NCBI GenBank assembly: GCA_027946355.1
Contig: JAPEUS010000007.1
Location: forward strand, 62,001-126,000
Direction of reading: 5' to 3'
Origin: Collariella sp. IMI 366227
Taxonomy: Eukaryota; Ascomycota; Sordariomycetes; Sordariales; Chaetomiaceae
Length of the DNA: 64,000 nucleotides
The notes under the pieces are model-generated. The model was given only the letters and a program-made list of their open reading frames with translations, was not told the DNA's origin and made no database searches. Below, piece by piece: positions 45,733 to 57,327 of this stretch. Position 1 is the stretch's first letter. Every line of letters starts with the position of its first letter. The position numbers were made by a program, and so were the translations under genes.

Positions 45733-48125
45733 ATGGCGACCTCGAAGAAGAACCTCAAGGCGACAAAGAAGTTCGAGAAGAACCACCTCAAGGGCGTTTT
45801 GGAACGGAGAAAAGTCACGGCCAAGATCAAGCAGCGACAACAGATTCAGGACAAGAAGAAGGCCAAGCGGGCCCAAGACGACGAGTTTTACAAGGGACCC
45901 GGCAAAGATGGCGAGAAAAAGCCCGTTTCCAAGAAACCAGGCGCCAAGGCCAGCGAGATGAGCGTCGACGATTTCTTCAAGGGCGGCTTCGAAATTCTCG
46001 ACAACAAGGCCGCGCTCAAGGAGAAGACAACAACATCCCCAGGGAAGCTTGGGAAGCGCAAGCGGGGGTGAGGCGAATGCTCGGGAGGAGGCTTCAGAAG
46101 CCAGCGCCAGCGAGCCCGAGGTCTCGGACAACGAGGAGCCTGTGGATAGCGGCAGCGAGGGTGAGGTCGAGGCCGACGATATCAGTGAGGATGACCTTGG
46201 CATGTCCAAGAGCGCCATGGACGCCCTTGCCGAGAACGACCCGGAATTTTACAAGTTTTTGAAAGAGAACGACCCGGAAGCGCTGGATTTCGACGAAAAC
46301 GCAGATCTTGCAGAGGTTGACGAGCTCAGCGAGGGCGAGGAGGAGGAACAGCCGAAGAAGAAGCAGAAGAAGGACAAGAAGGCCGCTCAGGAGGAAAAGA
46401 CGGACGACAGCGAACTCACACAGGCCATGGTAGCCAGGTGGAAGGCTGCAATGGCCGAGACGCGCTCTCTCAGAGCCGCCCGCCAGGTGGTGATTGCATT
46501 CCGCTGTGCAGCCCATCTTAACGAGACCGACGAGGAGAACCCACAACGGTACAGCATCACCGACCCGGAGGTTTTCCATGATATCGTCGTTGTTGCCCTC
46601 AAGGGCATTCCCGAGGTCCTCCAGCACCACGTTCCGGTCAAGGAGTCCGCTGCCGGCAAGGTTTACATCCAAACCGAGGGCAAGAAGTTCAAGACACTGT
46701 CCATGCTCATCAAGAGTTTTGCGGCCTCCATCATCCGGCTGCTCGGCACTCTGTCAGACGACGCCACCCTTAAACTCACCCTTTCCGCCCTTCAGCCGCT
46801 CCTCCCCTACCTGCTCTCCTTCAGGAAACTCCTGAAGATGCTCATCAAGACGGTCGTTGCGTTCTGGTCACAGTCAGCGAGCACTGAGACCACCAGGATA
46901 ACAGCATTCCTGGTGATCCGCCGTCTCGTGGTGATCGGTGACAAGGCCGTCAGGGAAGCCGTTCTCAAGGCGGCCTACCAGGGCCTGGTCCAGGGCAGCC
47001 GTCTCACCAACGCCAACACCATCCAGGGCATCAACCTGATGAAGAATTCGGCCGCCGAGCTCTGGGGTCTCGACCAGAGCCTGGGCTACACAACCGCCTT
47101 CGCCTCGATTCGCCAGCTCGCCATCCACCTCCGCAACAGCATCGTCAACAACAAGAACGACTCCTTCCGCGCCGTCTACAACTGGCAGTACGTGCACTCG
47201 CTCGACTTCTGGTCCTGCGTCCTGTCGGAGCACTGCAGCCCGCTCAAGGAAGCCGAGGCCGGCAAGGAGAGCCAGCTCAAGCTGCTTATCTACCCCCTCG
47301 TCCAAGTCACCCTCGGCGCGATGCGCCTCATCCCCACCGCTCTATACTACCCTCTTCGCTTCCAACTGATCCGCTCGCTCCTGCGCCTGTCGCGCGCCAC
47401 CGACACGTACATCCCGCTGGCCTCGGCCCTGCTCGAGGTCCTCAACTCAGCCGAGATGAAGAAACCCCCCAAGTCGTCCACCCTCAAGGCGCTCGACTTC
47501 GCGACCTCGTACAAGGCGCCAAAGTCGTACCTGCGCACGCGCGTCTACCAGGACGGCGTCGGCGAGCAGGTCGTCGAGCTGCTCTCCGAATTCTTCGTGC
47601 TGTGGTCACGCAGCATCGCGTTCCCCCGAGTCGGCCCTCCCCGTCGTCATCAGCCTGAAGCGCTGGCTCAAGGAGATGCGCAAGCCTGGCAAGGGAAACA
47701 AGAACGGCAAGTTGTCGTCGGGCTTGGTGCTGCTCGTGCAGAAGCTTGAGGCGAACGCTAAGTTTGTTGAGGAGAAGAGGGCCAGGGTGGAGTTTGCGCC
47801 CAAGGACCGCGCGCAGGTGGATGCGTTCTTGAAGGATCTCGAGTGGGAGAAGACGCCGCTGGGCGCGTTTGTTGTGTCGCAGCGGAAGTTGAGGGCGGAG
47901 AAGCAGAGGCTGGTGGAGGAGGCGAGGAAGGAGGAGGATAGGAAGAGGAAGGAGGAGGAGCAGGAGGCGTTGGAGGCTGGGAACGGGGATGAGAGTGGGG
48001 AGGATGAGGAGGAGGAGGATGAGGAGGTTGATGGTGATGAGTCAGAGGAGGAAGAGGAAGAGGAGGAAGAAGAAGAAGAAGAGGAGGAGGAGGAGGAGGA
48101 GGAGGAGGAAGAGGAAGATGAATAG
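45733..48125 (+). CDS. NOC2: Nucleolar complex protein 2 (Noc2), two frameshifts
   Basis: Required for 60S pre-ribosome maturation and export with Noc1/Noc3. It starts MATSKKNLKATKKFEKNHL, with FLKxxGP-like basic then acidic N-terminal regions (MSVDDFFKGGF). The Noc2 domain spans about 46400-47640: GKKFKTLSMLIKSFAASIIRLL, LRNSIVNNKNDSFRAVYNWQ, VHSLDFWSCVLSEHCS, LIYPLVQVTLGAMRLIPTA and YYPLRFQLIRSLLRLS. The remainder (ISLKRWLKEMRKPGKGNKN, then KLEANAKFVEEKR) is in another frame. Extra bases lie at GGGGG 46064-46068 and CCCCC about 47623-47627; removing both gives 796 aa. The C-terminus is a long, nearly pure Glu tract from GAG/GAA repeats. Confidence 0.93.
48029..48122 (+). repeat. GAG/GAA/GAT trinucleotide tract (poly-Glu tail of NOC2)
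   Basis: Almost uninterrupted purine triplets encoding Glu/Asp, expected to vary in length. Confidence 0.9.
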
Positions 48126-48275
48126 ATTTCCCCCTGTGATAGCAGCGTAATTCTAGGCCTGCTCTGCACATTTATTGGCGTATGGTACTTCTGAAAACTC
48201 GGGCAAATGCAATAGTTCAAAGCTATAGGGTATCCCGTTGCTCCTCGTCTCCATCCCCACTCAGCGTTTCTTTCC

Positions 48276-50921
48276 TCACCTCCAACTTGGGTACTCATCA
48301 TCGATAGGCGTGGGGTCACAATAGTCAAGTTCATCATCGTTATCAACCATCTGAATGCCCATCCCCCTCCCCCGTCGCTGTCATCATCATAGTCCCCCGC
48401 GCTGTAGCTGTGAGAGGATGTGAGGACAGGTGGCGAGGGTGGTCTTTGAGGAGCCCGGGTTTGAGATGCTGCTGGCACGGGAGGCGCCGAAACCGACGAA
48501 GCGGTGCGGACTGGAGCCACGAATGAGGGCAGCGGCTTGTTCGTCTTGTCGGGCATCGCAACTTGTGGGTTGGGATGCTTGCACGGCGCAGGCTTTGGCT
48601 TTGGCGGGTTAGGAGTTGCCTGGGGACGAATTTGCGGTTGAAGTGAGACAGCAGGCGGCTTCGGGGTCCGAGCAAGTGGTTTTTGTTTCGCGCCCGCGCT
48701 GGACATCGGCATTATGTCTGACAAATCGAGGCCTAGCAGATCATGGTTGGCCGAAACGGGAGACGTTTTTGTTCTCGTTACTGCAGTGCGCTGTCGATTG
48801 GGCTGGGCCCTGGGTGATTGTGGTTTGGCGGTCGGTGTGTGCACAGGCGGCATGGTGTGGCTCATCTTAGGGGGGCCCGAGATGTTCAGCTCGTCAAGAT
48901 CGATGAGGTTGGTGCTCTCCTTGTCTAAGTCATCGAGCTTGATTATGTCGTCGTCCTCACCAATCGGCTGGTCGGCACCCTTGACCACCGGAACACCGCA
49001 TTTAGCGAGGATGTTCGGGATGATCTTTGCGTACCGCATGTGCCCCTGAACCTCGTCGCTTAGGTTGAGGTTCTCGACTCCCTCAATGTCCTTGATCTCC
49101 TGCAGACCTGCAACACCAAGCTGGATGGAGGTTGCCCGGTAGAGGAAAGCAAGGAGGTAGTCGTTTTCGGAGTAAACGTTGAACATCTTGCCAGCCACCA
49201 CGGTCCGCATCATCTGCCACGTCTGTCTATTCGACGGGACAGGGGCGCCAATGAAGACGACTGAGTCGATCAAGCCAAACGCCCGCCGCGCGGCCAGTGA
49301 CCGGAGGCAAGAATAGATAACCCTCGCGCCGAGGGAGTACCCGATGAGAGTGACTGGGCGCTCGCCCTGAACCTTGTTGATCAGAGCATCTGCTAGAATC
49401 TCTCCCGCCTTTTCAGAACGGTTCTTGGCGAGACTGAAGGGGTTGTCAACAACCGCCGCCGCTGACAAAAGGTAGGCTGGCCAGAGCGCGGACCACAGGG
49501 TCGCCAGTACGGTCCTCTTCAGGATCTCAGCCTTGACGGTATTCCAAGCGTAAGAGTGGACAAGGTCGTTCAGGGACTTGCCGAGTCCAAGGAGACTGTT
49601 CATCTCGTAGCGGAGTGCAAAAGTTTCCGAGTCATGGCCGAGAGCCCGCCACGGCCTGGAGACGTCGTTCTTGGAGCCCAGCCAGCCGTTGATGCCGATG
49701 GTCACCCGTAAGCGTCTATCCTTTTTGCTGGCGCCTCTTGTTCCATACTCGTCCTTCAGAGGGATGAAGCGGAAGTCTTCGACTTCTTTGGCATATTGGT
49801 CAACCATCTCGCCCTGGCATTCAGTTAGCAAGTACCACAACCCAGGAGGTCTGTTAACCAAAACCTACCGTCATTCTAGCACCAAATGCACCAAACAATG
49901 TTCCTACAAGCGCCCCGTTCATCCAAAAGATACCCATAAACGACGCAATACCTCCCAGGCCAACAGACCCCATGATACCACCGATCGCTCCCGCCACTAC
50001 AGGAGCAGCAAGGCCACCCGTCACGCCGATGAGCGCAGCACCCGCGACCGAAGCTAAACCAACCTTCCAGTATCGACTCGGCTGGTTCTGCTGCTTTCTC
50101 TTCTCGGCCTCAACCTCGGCAGACATAGTCCTCTGCTGCCTCGCAGCCTCAGTGGACTTTTCAACTAGCGAGATAGCAATCTCCATCTCCTCGGCGTTCA
50201 ACACAGACAGTGGCAGCCCCAGGGCCGAGGTCAAATACACCGCCAGCGCCCTCGAGTGCGCAGCATAGTGACCCGTTGACAAGAGTACCAGCAGCACACA
50301 ACTAAGACTTTCCTTGCGGTCCTTCTCGGGGATGCTAACCAGACGTGTCGGGATGGGATGCCAGTGGGACTGCAGTTGGGCAACGGCCTGGGCGGGGTCT
50401 TCCTCCTCCTCTTGATTCTTAGTCTTGTCGTTGTCTTCATCCCAGACTTCCCACGCGTCCATCAGATCTTGCCCATCCCCAGCCCCAGACGACGCGCTAG
50501 CCTTCCCGCTCTTCTGCTGCTGCTGCCTCTCCCGCGCAATTCTCTCAGTCCGCTTTCTACGCTCGTCCACAATCGCGGCATCATCCGGGGTAGATAACAG
50601 CTCCTTCAGCTTCCCAACGATATCCTTCCGCCAGACATCGAAGTGCTCAATAGCAGCGGCGCGGAGGCGCACGAGGGCCGGGCTGGGCGGGGTGGCATCC
50701 GCACCGCCACCGGCCCGGGTGGGCTGCTCGATGATGCTGTTCTCGGCGGAGGGGTCGATCAGCAGCGGGGCGTTGCCACCGTAGTTTTGGGCGAGTTCGT
50801 GGAACTCGATCTGCGAGCGCATGAAGGCGGTTGTTTCAACCAGCAGGGTGTAGAGAGCCTTGCGCCGGGCCAGGTTCAGGACGGCGAGGACCTGGCGCGG
50901 GTCTGAGGCGAGGGGCGCCAT
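48276..50921 (-). CDS. TMCO4/DUF726 family membrane alpha/beta hydrolase
   Basis: Homologue of human TMCO4 and yeast YFL034W (Mil1). Exons 50921-49869 and 49813-48276 around a 55-nt intron. An N-terminal helical region with a coiled coil (RRKRTERIARERQQQQK) is followed by two glycine-rich membrane segments (WKVGLASVAGAALIGVTGG and IGGIMGSVGLGGIASFMGIF). The hydrolase domain includes LRVTIGINGWLG, ETFALRYEMNSLL, the nucleophile elbow GYSLGARVIYSCL (GxSxG), VVFIGAPVP and FNVYSENDYLLAFLYR. The tail is Pro/Ser-rich and disordered. One G is missing near CCCCTCCCCC 48362-48372 on the plus strand; corrected, the protein is 863 aa ending EYPSWR at 48276. The longer ORF running on to 47606 is an artefact overlapping NOC2. 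Confidence 0.9.
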
Positions 50922-51602
50922 GGTGGATGGGTCGCCTCTTGTTGGGTTAGAAACGGTGACGGGGGGTTATACTCTCTCTTTTGAGTGAGAGAAGTGGTTG
51001 GAGATTTAACCCCTCACTGTCCCGCGTGGCATCATGGGCGTTTGGGAAGGATTGGGGTTGGGGCAGGGGTGAGGAATAAATCAGGCGCCAAGATTATTGG
51101 TCCTCTTTTGAGCGTGTCAGATTAGACAGTGGGCTGCATGTCTTGTCTCGCATTTCATGATATCGACTCAGAAGTCTGCATTGCTTGGGAGGCACTACGG
51201 TATCTCATTGAAGTTGTAACTCATTGTGGCCAGGAAACAGGGTCCCCTGATTTTCCCTCAGCCGCCAGTACGTAAGTTTCCTAGGCCTGCAAGTATGTGA
51301 ACTCCGAAATTCAATATTTCCTAAACTAGGTTGTTTACTTCGTAAGCTGTGTCGAATTTTAAACTCATCCGAAAAAGTCCGTCGTGTTTGTGAGATGTGA
51401 GGTAACATGATGATTGGATCAATGTGTGAAGAAGCCTGGTTGACAGAAGTCTTCAAATGGCAGAAACAACCAAAGTCTTCTGGTTCGGTAAAATATCTCC
51501 AGCCAGGAACAGCTCCTGCAACTCTGGTGGCTGTTTTCTTTTCCTTTTTTTTTTCCTTTAAAAAAAAAAGCCAACTCGATCATCGACAAAATCAATTCAG
51601 AC
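50922..51602. other. Intergenic with T10/A10 inverted repeat
   Basis: Divergent region before the RING gene. T10 (51545-51554) and A10 (51560-51569) could pair as a hairpin. No gene recognised; the true 5' exon of the RING gene may lie here. Confidence 0.4.
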
Positions 51603-52210
51603 TTGGTTTACACACCACACCGTAACCGCGTCGACGAAACCACACAGTACGAAGTGGAACCGAGCGATTTCCCGGGTCTTCCGAGTGACGAGGGGTCTTC
51701 TCTGCCCCGGCCCGTTACGCAGACACGTCTGTCATCTTTTCGAGATCTAGCCGAGCCGACGCCGTGTGTCCCTCGACGCCTCGACGCATTGTCAGCAGCC
51801 CTGGGGTGGCGTCCAGGGGACACCAAGAATAACGGCGCTAACGACGACCCTGCAGAATGGCTGCCACCCACACCAGAGCCAGCACCGGCATCGCATCAGC
51901 ATCCACTCTCGGAAACAAGCATCAGGGACGCGGCAGCGGTTCTTGTTGGTGCTCTTGGCATTCAAAACCCGGCGGTTCCGCCCCCGGTGCTTGGCTTCCA
52001 AGTCTCCCAGGCTCCCTCCTTCTGCACCGTGCATTCGAGAGAGACTCCTGGATCGTTGAGACTTCAGACGCCGCTTGAATCTCCAGTTCCTCAGCGCAAC
52101 ACGGGCTCCATCCGTCCGTTTCCAATTTTCAACCGCTCTGTAGCGGATTCGTTCGCTCGCCATGCTCGAGAGGGTGTGCTAACGCCCTTCGACATGTCCG
52201 ACAATGTCCC
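51603..52210 (+). CDS. Probable 5' coding part of the RING-H2 gene
   Basis: A 200-codon open stretch with good codon use but no in-frame ATG at its start, so it must follow an upstream exon or be part of a longer gene. It is Pro/Ser-rich and disordered, with FPGLPSDEG, SSFRDLAEPTP, AAAVLVGALGIQNP and PFPIFNRSVADSFARHARE, ending near MSDNVP. The PIFNRSV block resembles the N-terminal region of fungal membrane RING proteins. A candidate 25-nt exon (52357-52381, reading LDEIRNV) could link it to the next exon, but the phase does not fit without one base being changed. Confidence 0.45.
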
Positions 52211-52601
52211 TGTGTGAGTTCCCGCATGTCCTGCGCCTCGCGCCTCACCGCAGCTTGGCGATGGTTCCAGCCTCGAGGTTCGTCGCCTTTGGCCGAGCCA
52301 AGCTTTGCGCCAAGCCTGGGGTAGATTGTCAAGGCCTGGTCACTGACGTCTCACAGCCCTCGATGAGATCCGCAATGTCATGTATGTCTTCTTTTCTATC
52401 CTTCTTGGGTGCTGCCGCTCTCGATTGCCGAGTTATGGGGCGTCGCTCCCGCCCTCCAGTCCTGTATCACCACCGCAACCCCAGATCATCCCAAGCACGG
52501 CACGGCATGGCGCTAGGTCTGAGCTTGGCATGTCGACTCTGACCTCGGTCACACAAGCAAACGCTCTTGAATCTTGATGAGCTGGGCTGATACGATGGCA
52601 G

Positions 52602-54247
52602 TCTTTTGCTCAGTAACCCGTCATGGAAGGGCGGCGGCACCGTGTCGGGCACCGTCATCCGCAACATCACCGCTCTGTCGGTATGGCTAAACAACCTTCT
52701 TCCTTCTCATCCCTTCATCTTACTGACTGAGACACCAGAGCCAGATGGCCTACTCAGCCCGGTTTGCCGGAAACACCACTGTGCTGTCCAACAGATATGC
52801 CGGCACCACGAGTGCCATCGTCTCGGGTCTTCTTTACGTTCCCGACTACCCCCTGGGTGATACCTGTGTCTACCAGACGGCACCTCACATCCCTCGGTCT
52901 GCTGTCCGGCAGACCAACCTGCCGCCCACAAACTACCACTTGATCGCCCTTGCGCCTTGGGTAAACGACCACTGTGCAAGCGCCTCGCTGGCTGCTGCCC
53001 GTATGGCCCCGGTGCGCGCTTTTCTGTTCTACTTTCCAGGTGGTGGAGATACTGCGCCGCCCCCCTCCGACTCCCCGCTGTGGCATATCCAAGGGAACGC
53101 CAACTGGATGGGCCAGACCGGGTACCCTGTCTTCGCCGTCTCGGGCATGGTCGGTGAGATCATGATGCAACATCTGAGTCTCTACTCGGGGAACATCACC
53201 CAGGTCCCGTTTGGCGAGGACATCACAGACCGTTTCATGACCGATCCCGAAGATTACGTGCGAATTTGGACCGAACTCGAACTGGTCGTCGACGCCATGA
53301 ACTTTTCGGCGTGGATGTACTTCCTGGTCGTCGTTGGTGTTCTGATTGCCGTTGTCTGCTCGATCTCGCTGTTCATGCACTTGGTCCAGGCTCGGCGGCG
53401 TGCCGGACTGCGACGCAGGGTTCTTGCAGGGGAAGTCAACCTTGAAGCCATGGGCATTAAACATCTTACGGTGCCGATGGAGCACATCCAGAAATTTCCC
53501 CTGTTTACATACAACTACGAGCCAGATATCAGCAGTCCACCAATGTCGCCCCGATCTGCGAAGACTACTCGATCTCGCACCAGGACGCGCAGCCTAGATC
53601 CCACAGAGAGCGCGACAGCAAGTCGCGTTGCCCGATCAGCCACAGTCTCTGAGCTTGGTCTGGGCAGGCCATTTACTGTCTCTACCGCGGCAACAGACTA
53701 CCAGCCCAACTGCGAGATATGTCTCGAGGCGTACGAGAACCGGGTGACCATCATCCGCGAGCTTCCCTGCGGCCACATCTTCCACCTCGAGTGCATCGAC
53801 GAGTTTCTACACGCAGTCAGCTCCCTATGCCCGATTTGCAAAGCGAGCATGCTTCCACAGGGATACTGCCCCAAGGTCACCAACAGCATGGTGCGCCGGG
53901 AGCGCGCCATTCGGCGGCTACGAGGACGCATCGACACACAGGATAGCGACGAGGGATCTAAGACCGGCCAGTCGAAACCTGGGTGGGCGCGCACGAGAAG
54001 CTGGGTGTTTGGGACGAAGGGTGATGGAGATGGAGCTCCGGCGACTTCGACACATGAACTTCAAAGACCACGACCGAGATCAAAGAAACGCCCACCGCAG
54101 CGAATACAGTTGCAATTGCGGCCGAACGGGCAAGAGACTGCCATTTCCCAAGAACCCCCCCTTCCCGTAGCCAGGAACCGGATGCGTGACCTGGCTGGCT
54201 TTCACCCCGATTATGGGGACGACGGGGCGACGAGGTGTAAGCCATAA
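52602..54247 (+). CDS. Membrane-anchored RING-H2 protein (putative E3 ubiquitin ligase)
   Basis: Exons 52602-52680 and 52739-54247 (58-nt intron) join in phase. The luminal part (LLLSNPSWKGGGTVSGTVI, then QMAYSARFAGNTTVLSNRYAG) contains several N-glycosylation sites. One transmembrane helix follows (WMYFLVVVGVLIAVVCSISL). The cytosolic part includes EVNLEAMGIKHLTVPMEHI and a Ser/Arg-rich linker. The RING-H2 finger, about 53710-53850, has CEIC, LPCGHIFHLECIDEF and LCPICK, giving C3H2C3 spacing. The Arg-rich tail is disordered. This layout (luminal domain, one TM, RING-H2) is typical of endomembrane E3 ligases. The 5' exon structure is unresolved; the true start probably lies in or before 51603-52210. 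Confidence 0.85.
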
Positions 54248-54933
54248 CATAAACCTCTTGGTGGTTTATTGGAGACTGACCCCATGCTAGGGCAAAACAT
54301 CCGCTCGAGAATATTTCCAGGATTTTATTGACGCCATACTCATCGCAGTTTTTAGTTTTTTTTTGGTAGTTTTTTGGTTATGCTCTTTGGTGCCTGGTCT
54401 AAGCGGGATGCCAGGGTTGGATTTCATGATACCCTCATGTCTGTTTTGGTTCTGCTAGCTATATATTGCCATTCTCTCTCATTTCGACCGCTCGCTGTGG
54501 CGCTTGATCATTCACGACAGCATGACTTCTGGAATGGGCAAACCAATCAAACCATTTCGTCCTGGAGTTGACCATATTTCACGACACGAGGGATCAATCT
54601 GGCATATTGACTGTTCTTGTTGATTTGCCATGACCATCCGTGGTCAAAACCCGGCGCTTCCCCCTGTTCCGCCCAAAACAACCTCAAGAAACACACTGCT
54701 CTCAGCAGGAAATAAATATACAATATTAACTTGTCCCGATATATTAAAGAACGCCTCAAACTCCCCCGTGTTCCATTTCCCATCCAGTCCAAGGTTAATC
54801 ACCTTCTCCAACCCACGCCTCAATAAACGCCGAAATCAAAGAAAAGCCACGCACCAATCCCCCCACCAAAACCGCCCTGCGCAACCCGCCATCGCCCGCG
54901 CAGGCATGTGACGAGACGAGGTAAAGTAGATTA
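54248..54933. other. Convergent 3' region, RING / ADA3
   Basis: AT-rich, with an aaataaata string near 54710. No gene recognised. Confidence 0.4.
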
Positions 54934-57327
54934 CTACTCTTCTTCCACCTCCTCATCCCACGCATCCCTTTCCCTCTTCATCAACTCGGCCATCTCAGCC
55001 GGCTTGAAAATTGTACTCCCCGCCTCACTCGCCCTCGGCACCCTCACCAACCCACCCTCATCATCAAAAACCGTCCCAATGCTTTCCCTCCACCTCCTCC
55101 TCCTTTCCATCAACGTCCTCGTCAGATCCCCAATGCCCGGTCTCGCCATTCCCGCCGCACCCCCAGCACCACCAGCCCCAGCACCACCCGCAGCAGCAGC
55201 CGCCGCGGCCGCCGCCGCAGCCGCCGCCTGCCCGGGCCTCGCTTTCTTGGGCTTCTTCCCCATGGTGCGCGTGCGCTTGAGGTGGCCGCCTGTACCTGCG
55301 AGTCAAGGTCCTCGAGGATGGTCTGGTACTCCTGGAAGGCGAGGCGCTCCTTGGCGAGGTCGGTGAGGCGGGCCTTGCGGGCGCCGTTTACGAGGGCCTG
55401 GTCGCGCAGGCGGGTTTGGAGGAGGCGGAGACGGGCTGCGACTTCGTCGTCGTAGTGGCCGTCGTATTCGGCGGTTGTGGCGGTGGGGTCGGCTTGAAGT
55501 TGGGAGGGAGGGAGGATGGGTTGGAGTTGGAGGGTTGGAGTTATTGGAGATGGAGGAGGTGGGGCCGTTGGTGGAAGACGAGGGGTCGTGGTTGGAGGAG
55601 GGGAGAAAGCCGATGTGGCGGAGTTCTTGTTTGAGGCGCTCGTCGACTTGAGAGTAGTCAAGTTTGGGGTGGGTGGATTTCTTCCAGGCTTCGGTGTTGG
55701 ATTCGGGCATGAAGGTTGCCGGGGGAATGGCTTGGGGCAGCTGATCGCCGTTGGGTTGGTGGGTGGGTGTGCTATTGATACCATTAGCGCCGTTAGCTAG
55801 CGTGGTGTTATCGCTGAAGCTGAAGTCGAAGCTCGCCATGCCGTTCATGCTGTCGTCGCCATTGATGCCGTTAGCGATGCCGGCCTTATCCTCGGCTGGT
55901 GGCGCACGGTGCTCGGGACGCATAGCCTGGAGAAGACGCGACAGGAGCGGGCCGACGGAGAGTTTGTCTGTCTCGGCCACCTCGTCGTCCATATTCTCGA
56001 TGCTCCCGCGCGGCTGATTGGGCGGCAGACGGTCTCGGCCAGGAGACGAGTCAATTGCCATGGCACCATCCTCCTCAGCCCAGATCTCAGTGTAGTGTTT
56101 CTTGCCCCGTTTGGGCATGATGAAAGGCGTCACGCGGTCTCCCCTCTCTCGGAGAAAAGCGAGGTCCTCCTCGGTGAACGGGCGAAAGTAGGGTTCGATG
56201 TAGGTGCTGAAGGTACTGAAGTTGATCTGGTTGCTAGGTTTCGCGGTGCTGAAGTCCTTGTCTGGAGGATCGCCGGCGATGAGGTCTGCTAGGTCGCTCT
56301 TAGGGTAGCTTGCGACAGAGTAAATTTCTTTTATTTCGTCTTCGGTCATGCCTGGCTGGACCGGCAGAATCTCGTAGACGGTCGGGTCGGGAAATGTCGA
56401 GGGGTCGTCACCAAATGTGTTGGCCTGTGGCCGGGCTGGAGGAGGCGGGCGGCCATCGTCGGAGCTTGAGTCGCTGTCGTCGTTCGCTTCCGTCTTTGTC
56501 TTCTCGTCGACTTCCATGTTGCTTGGCGTCCGTGGCGCAACTGGCGAAAGGGATGAGCTGGCGGACTCGTGATCGCGTGAAATCTTCCTGGCTTTTCCGT
56601 TCGCGTCGCGGAGTGGTGACGAGCGCTCTGGGATGCAAAGGTCAGCGGCGGGTTATGGAAAGCGAGTTCTTGAGCAGATTTCCCGAAGTGGGTATGCAGG
56701 GTGTGATTCTCGCCGAGTTCACATGCGCTGCTGAGGGAAAAAAAAAAAGAGAGCTGCTGATTCAAAGCGCAGGAGAGCCAGAAAAAAAGAGTAGACACGC
56801 ATGAGATCACCGACCTGTGTTTGCGGCATGGGGCGCCAGAGAGTCGGCGCCCTTCCGCTTCTTCTTGTTTGATTTTCTCTCACGCTCGCCATCCTCAGCC
56901 TCGCGCTGTCTCCGCTCCTCTTCACGGCCCCGCTCCAGGGCGGCCTCGTCCATCCTCTGGCGGCGGTTCTGGGCGAGAAGCCTCATTCCGCGGTCGCAGT
57001 GGAGGCCCCTCTTCTCTATGACATCGCCGAGTCGCTGCAGGCGGGTGAGGATGCCGTCGAGGCTCTTGGCGTCGGGGATGGTGGTGTTAGCGGGGGCGGG
57101 GTCGACGAGGTCCTCGAAGGTCAGGTTGCGGAAGAGGTCGAAGCGCAGGTCAATGGTCTCGGTCGCGATGGTTTCGAAGGGGGGGAGACTGGCGACGGCG
57201 AGAGCGACTGGGGAGCGGGACCGGGGGTGGTGTTGCGGCTCCGCTGCTGCTGCTTGTCCTGTTGGCGAATGGCGCCAGCGCCGCCCGCCTTCTTCCCTGT
57301 TCCCTTCTGGCTAGAAGCCGGAGCCAT
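54934..57327 (-). CDS. NGG1: Ada3/Ngg1, SAGA/ADA histone acetyltransferase adaptor, several frameshifts
   Basis: Links Gcn5-Ada2 in SAGA. Exon 1 (57327-56815) starts MAPASSQKGTGKKAGG. After a break at the G7 run 57179-57185 it reads TIDLRFDLFRNLTFEDL and SLDGILTRLQRLGDVI, then a basic NLS-like stretch. A 187-nt intron (56814-56628, weak donor GTCGGT) was chosen because it joins exon 2 in phase (RSSPLRDANGKARK). Exon 2 has VYEILPVQPGMTEDEIKEIYSVASYP, KRGKKHYTEIWAEEDG and LDYSQVDERLKQELRHIGFLP. After frame changes near 55500-55600 and 55285 come DGHYDDEVAARLRLLQ, LAFQEYQTILEDLDSQV and, at the C-terminus, LTRTLMERRRRWRESIG. It ends at TAG 54934. The domain order matches Ada3. Confidence 0.87.

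Noticed and set aside
47606..48275. C-terminal extension of the DUF726 ORF rich in Ser
   Set aside because: It is the antisense of the NOC2 poly-Glu tract; correcting one missing G ends the protein at 48276 with a natural C-terminus.
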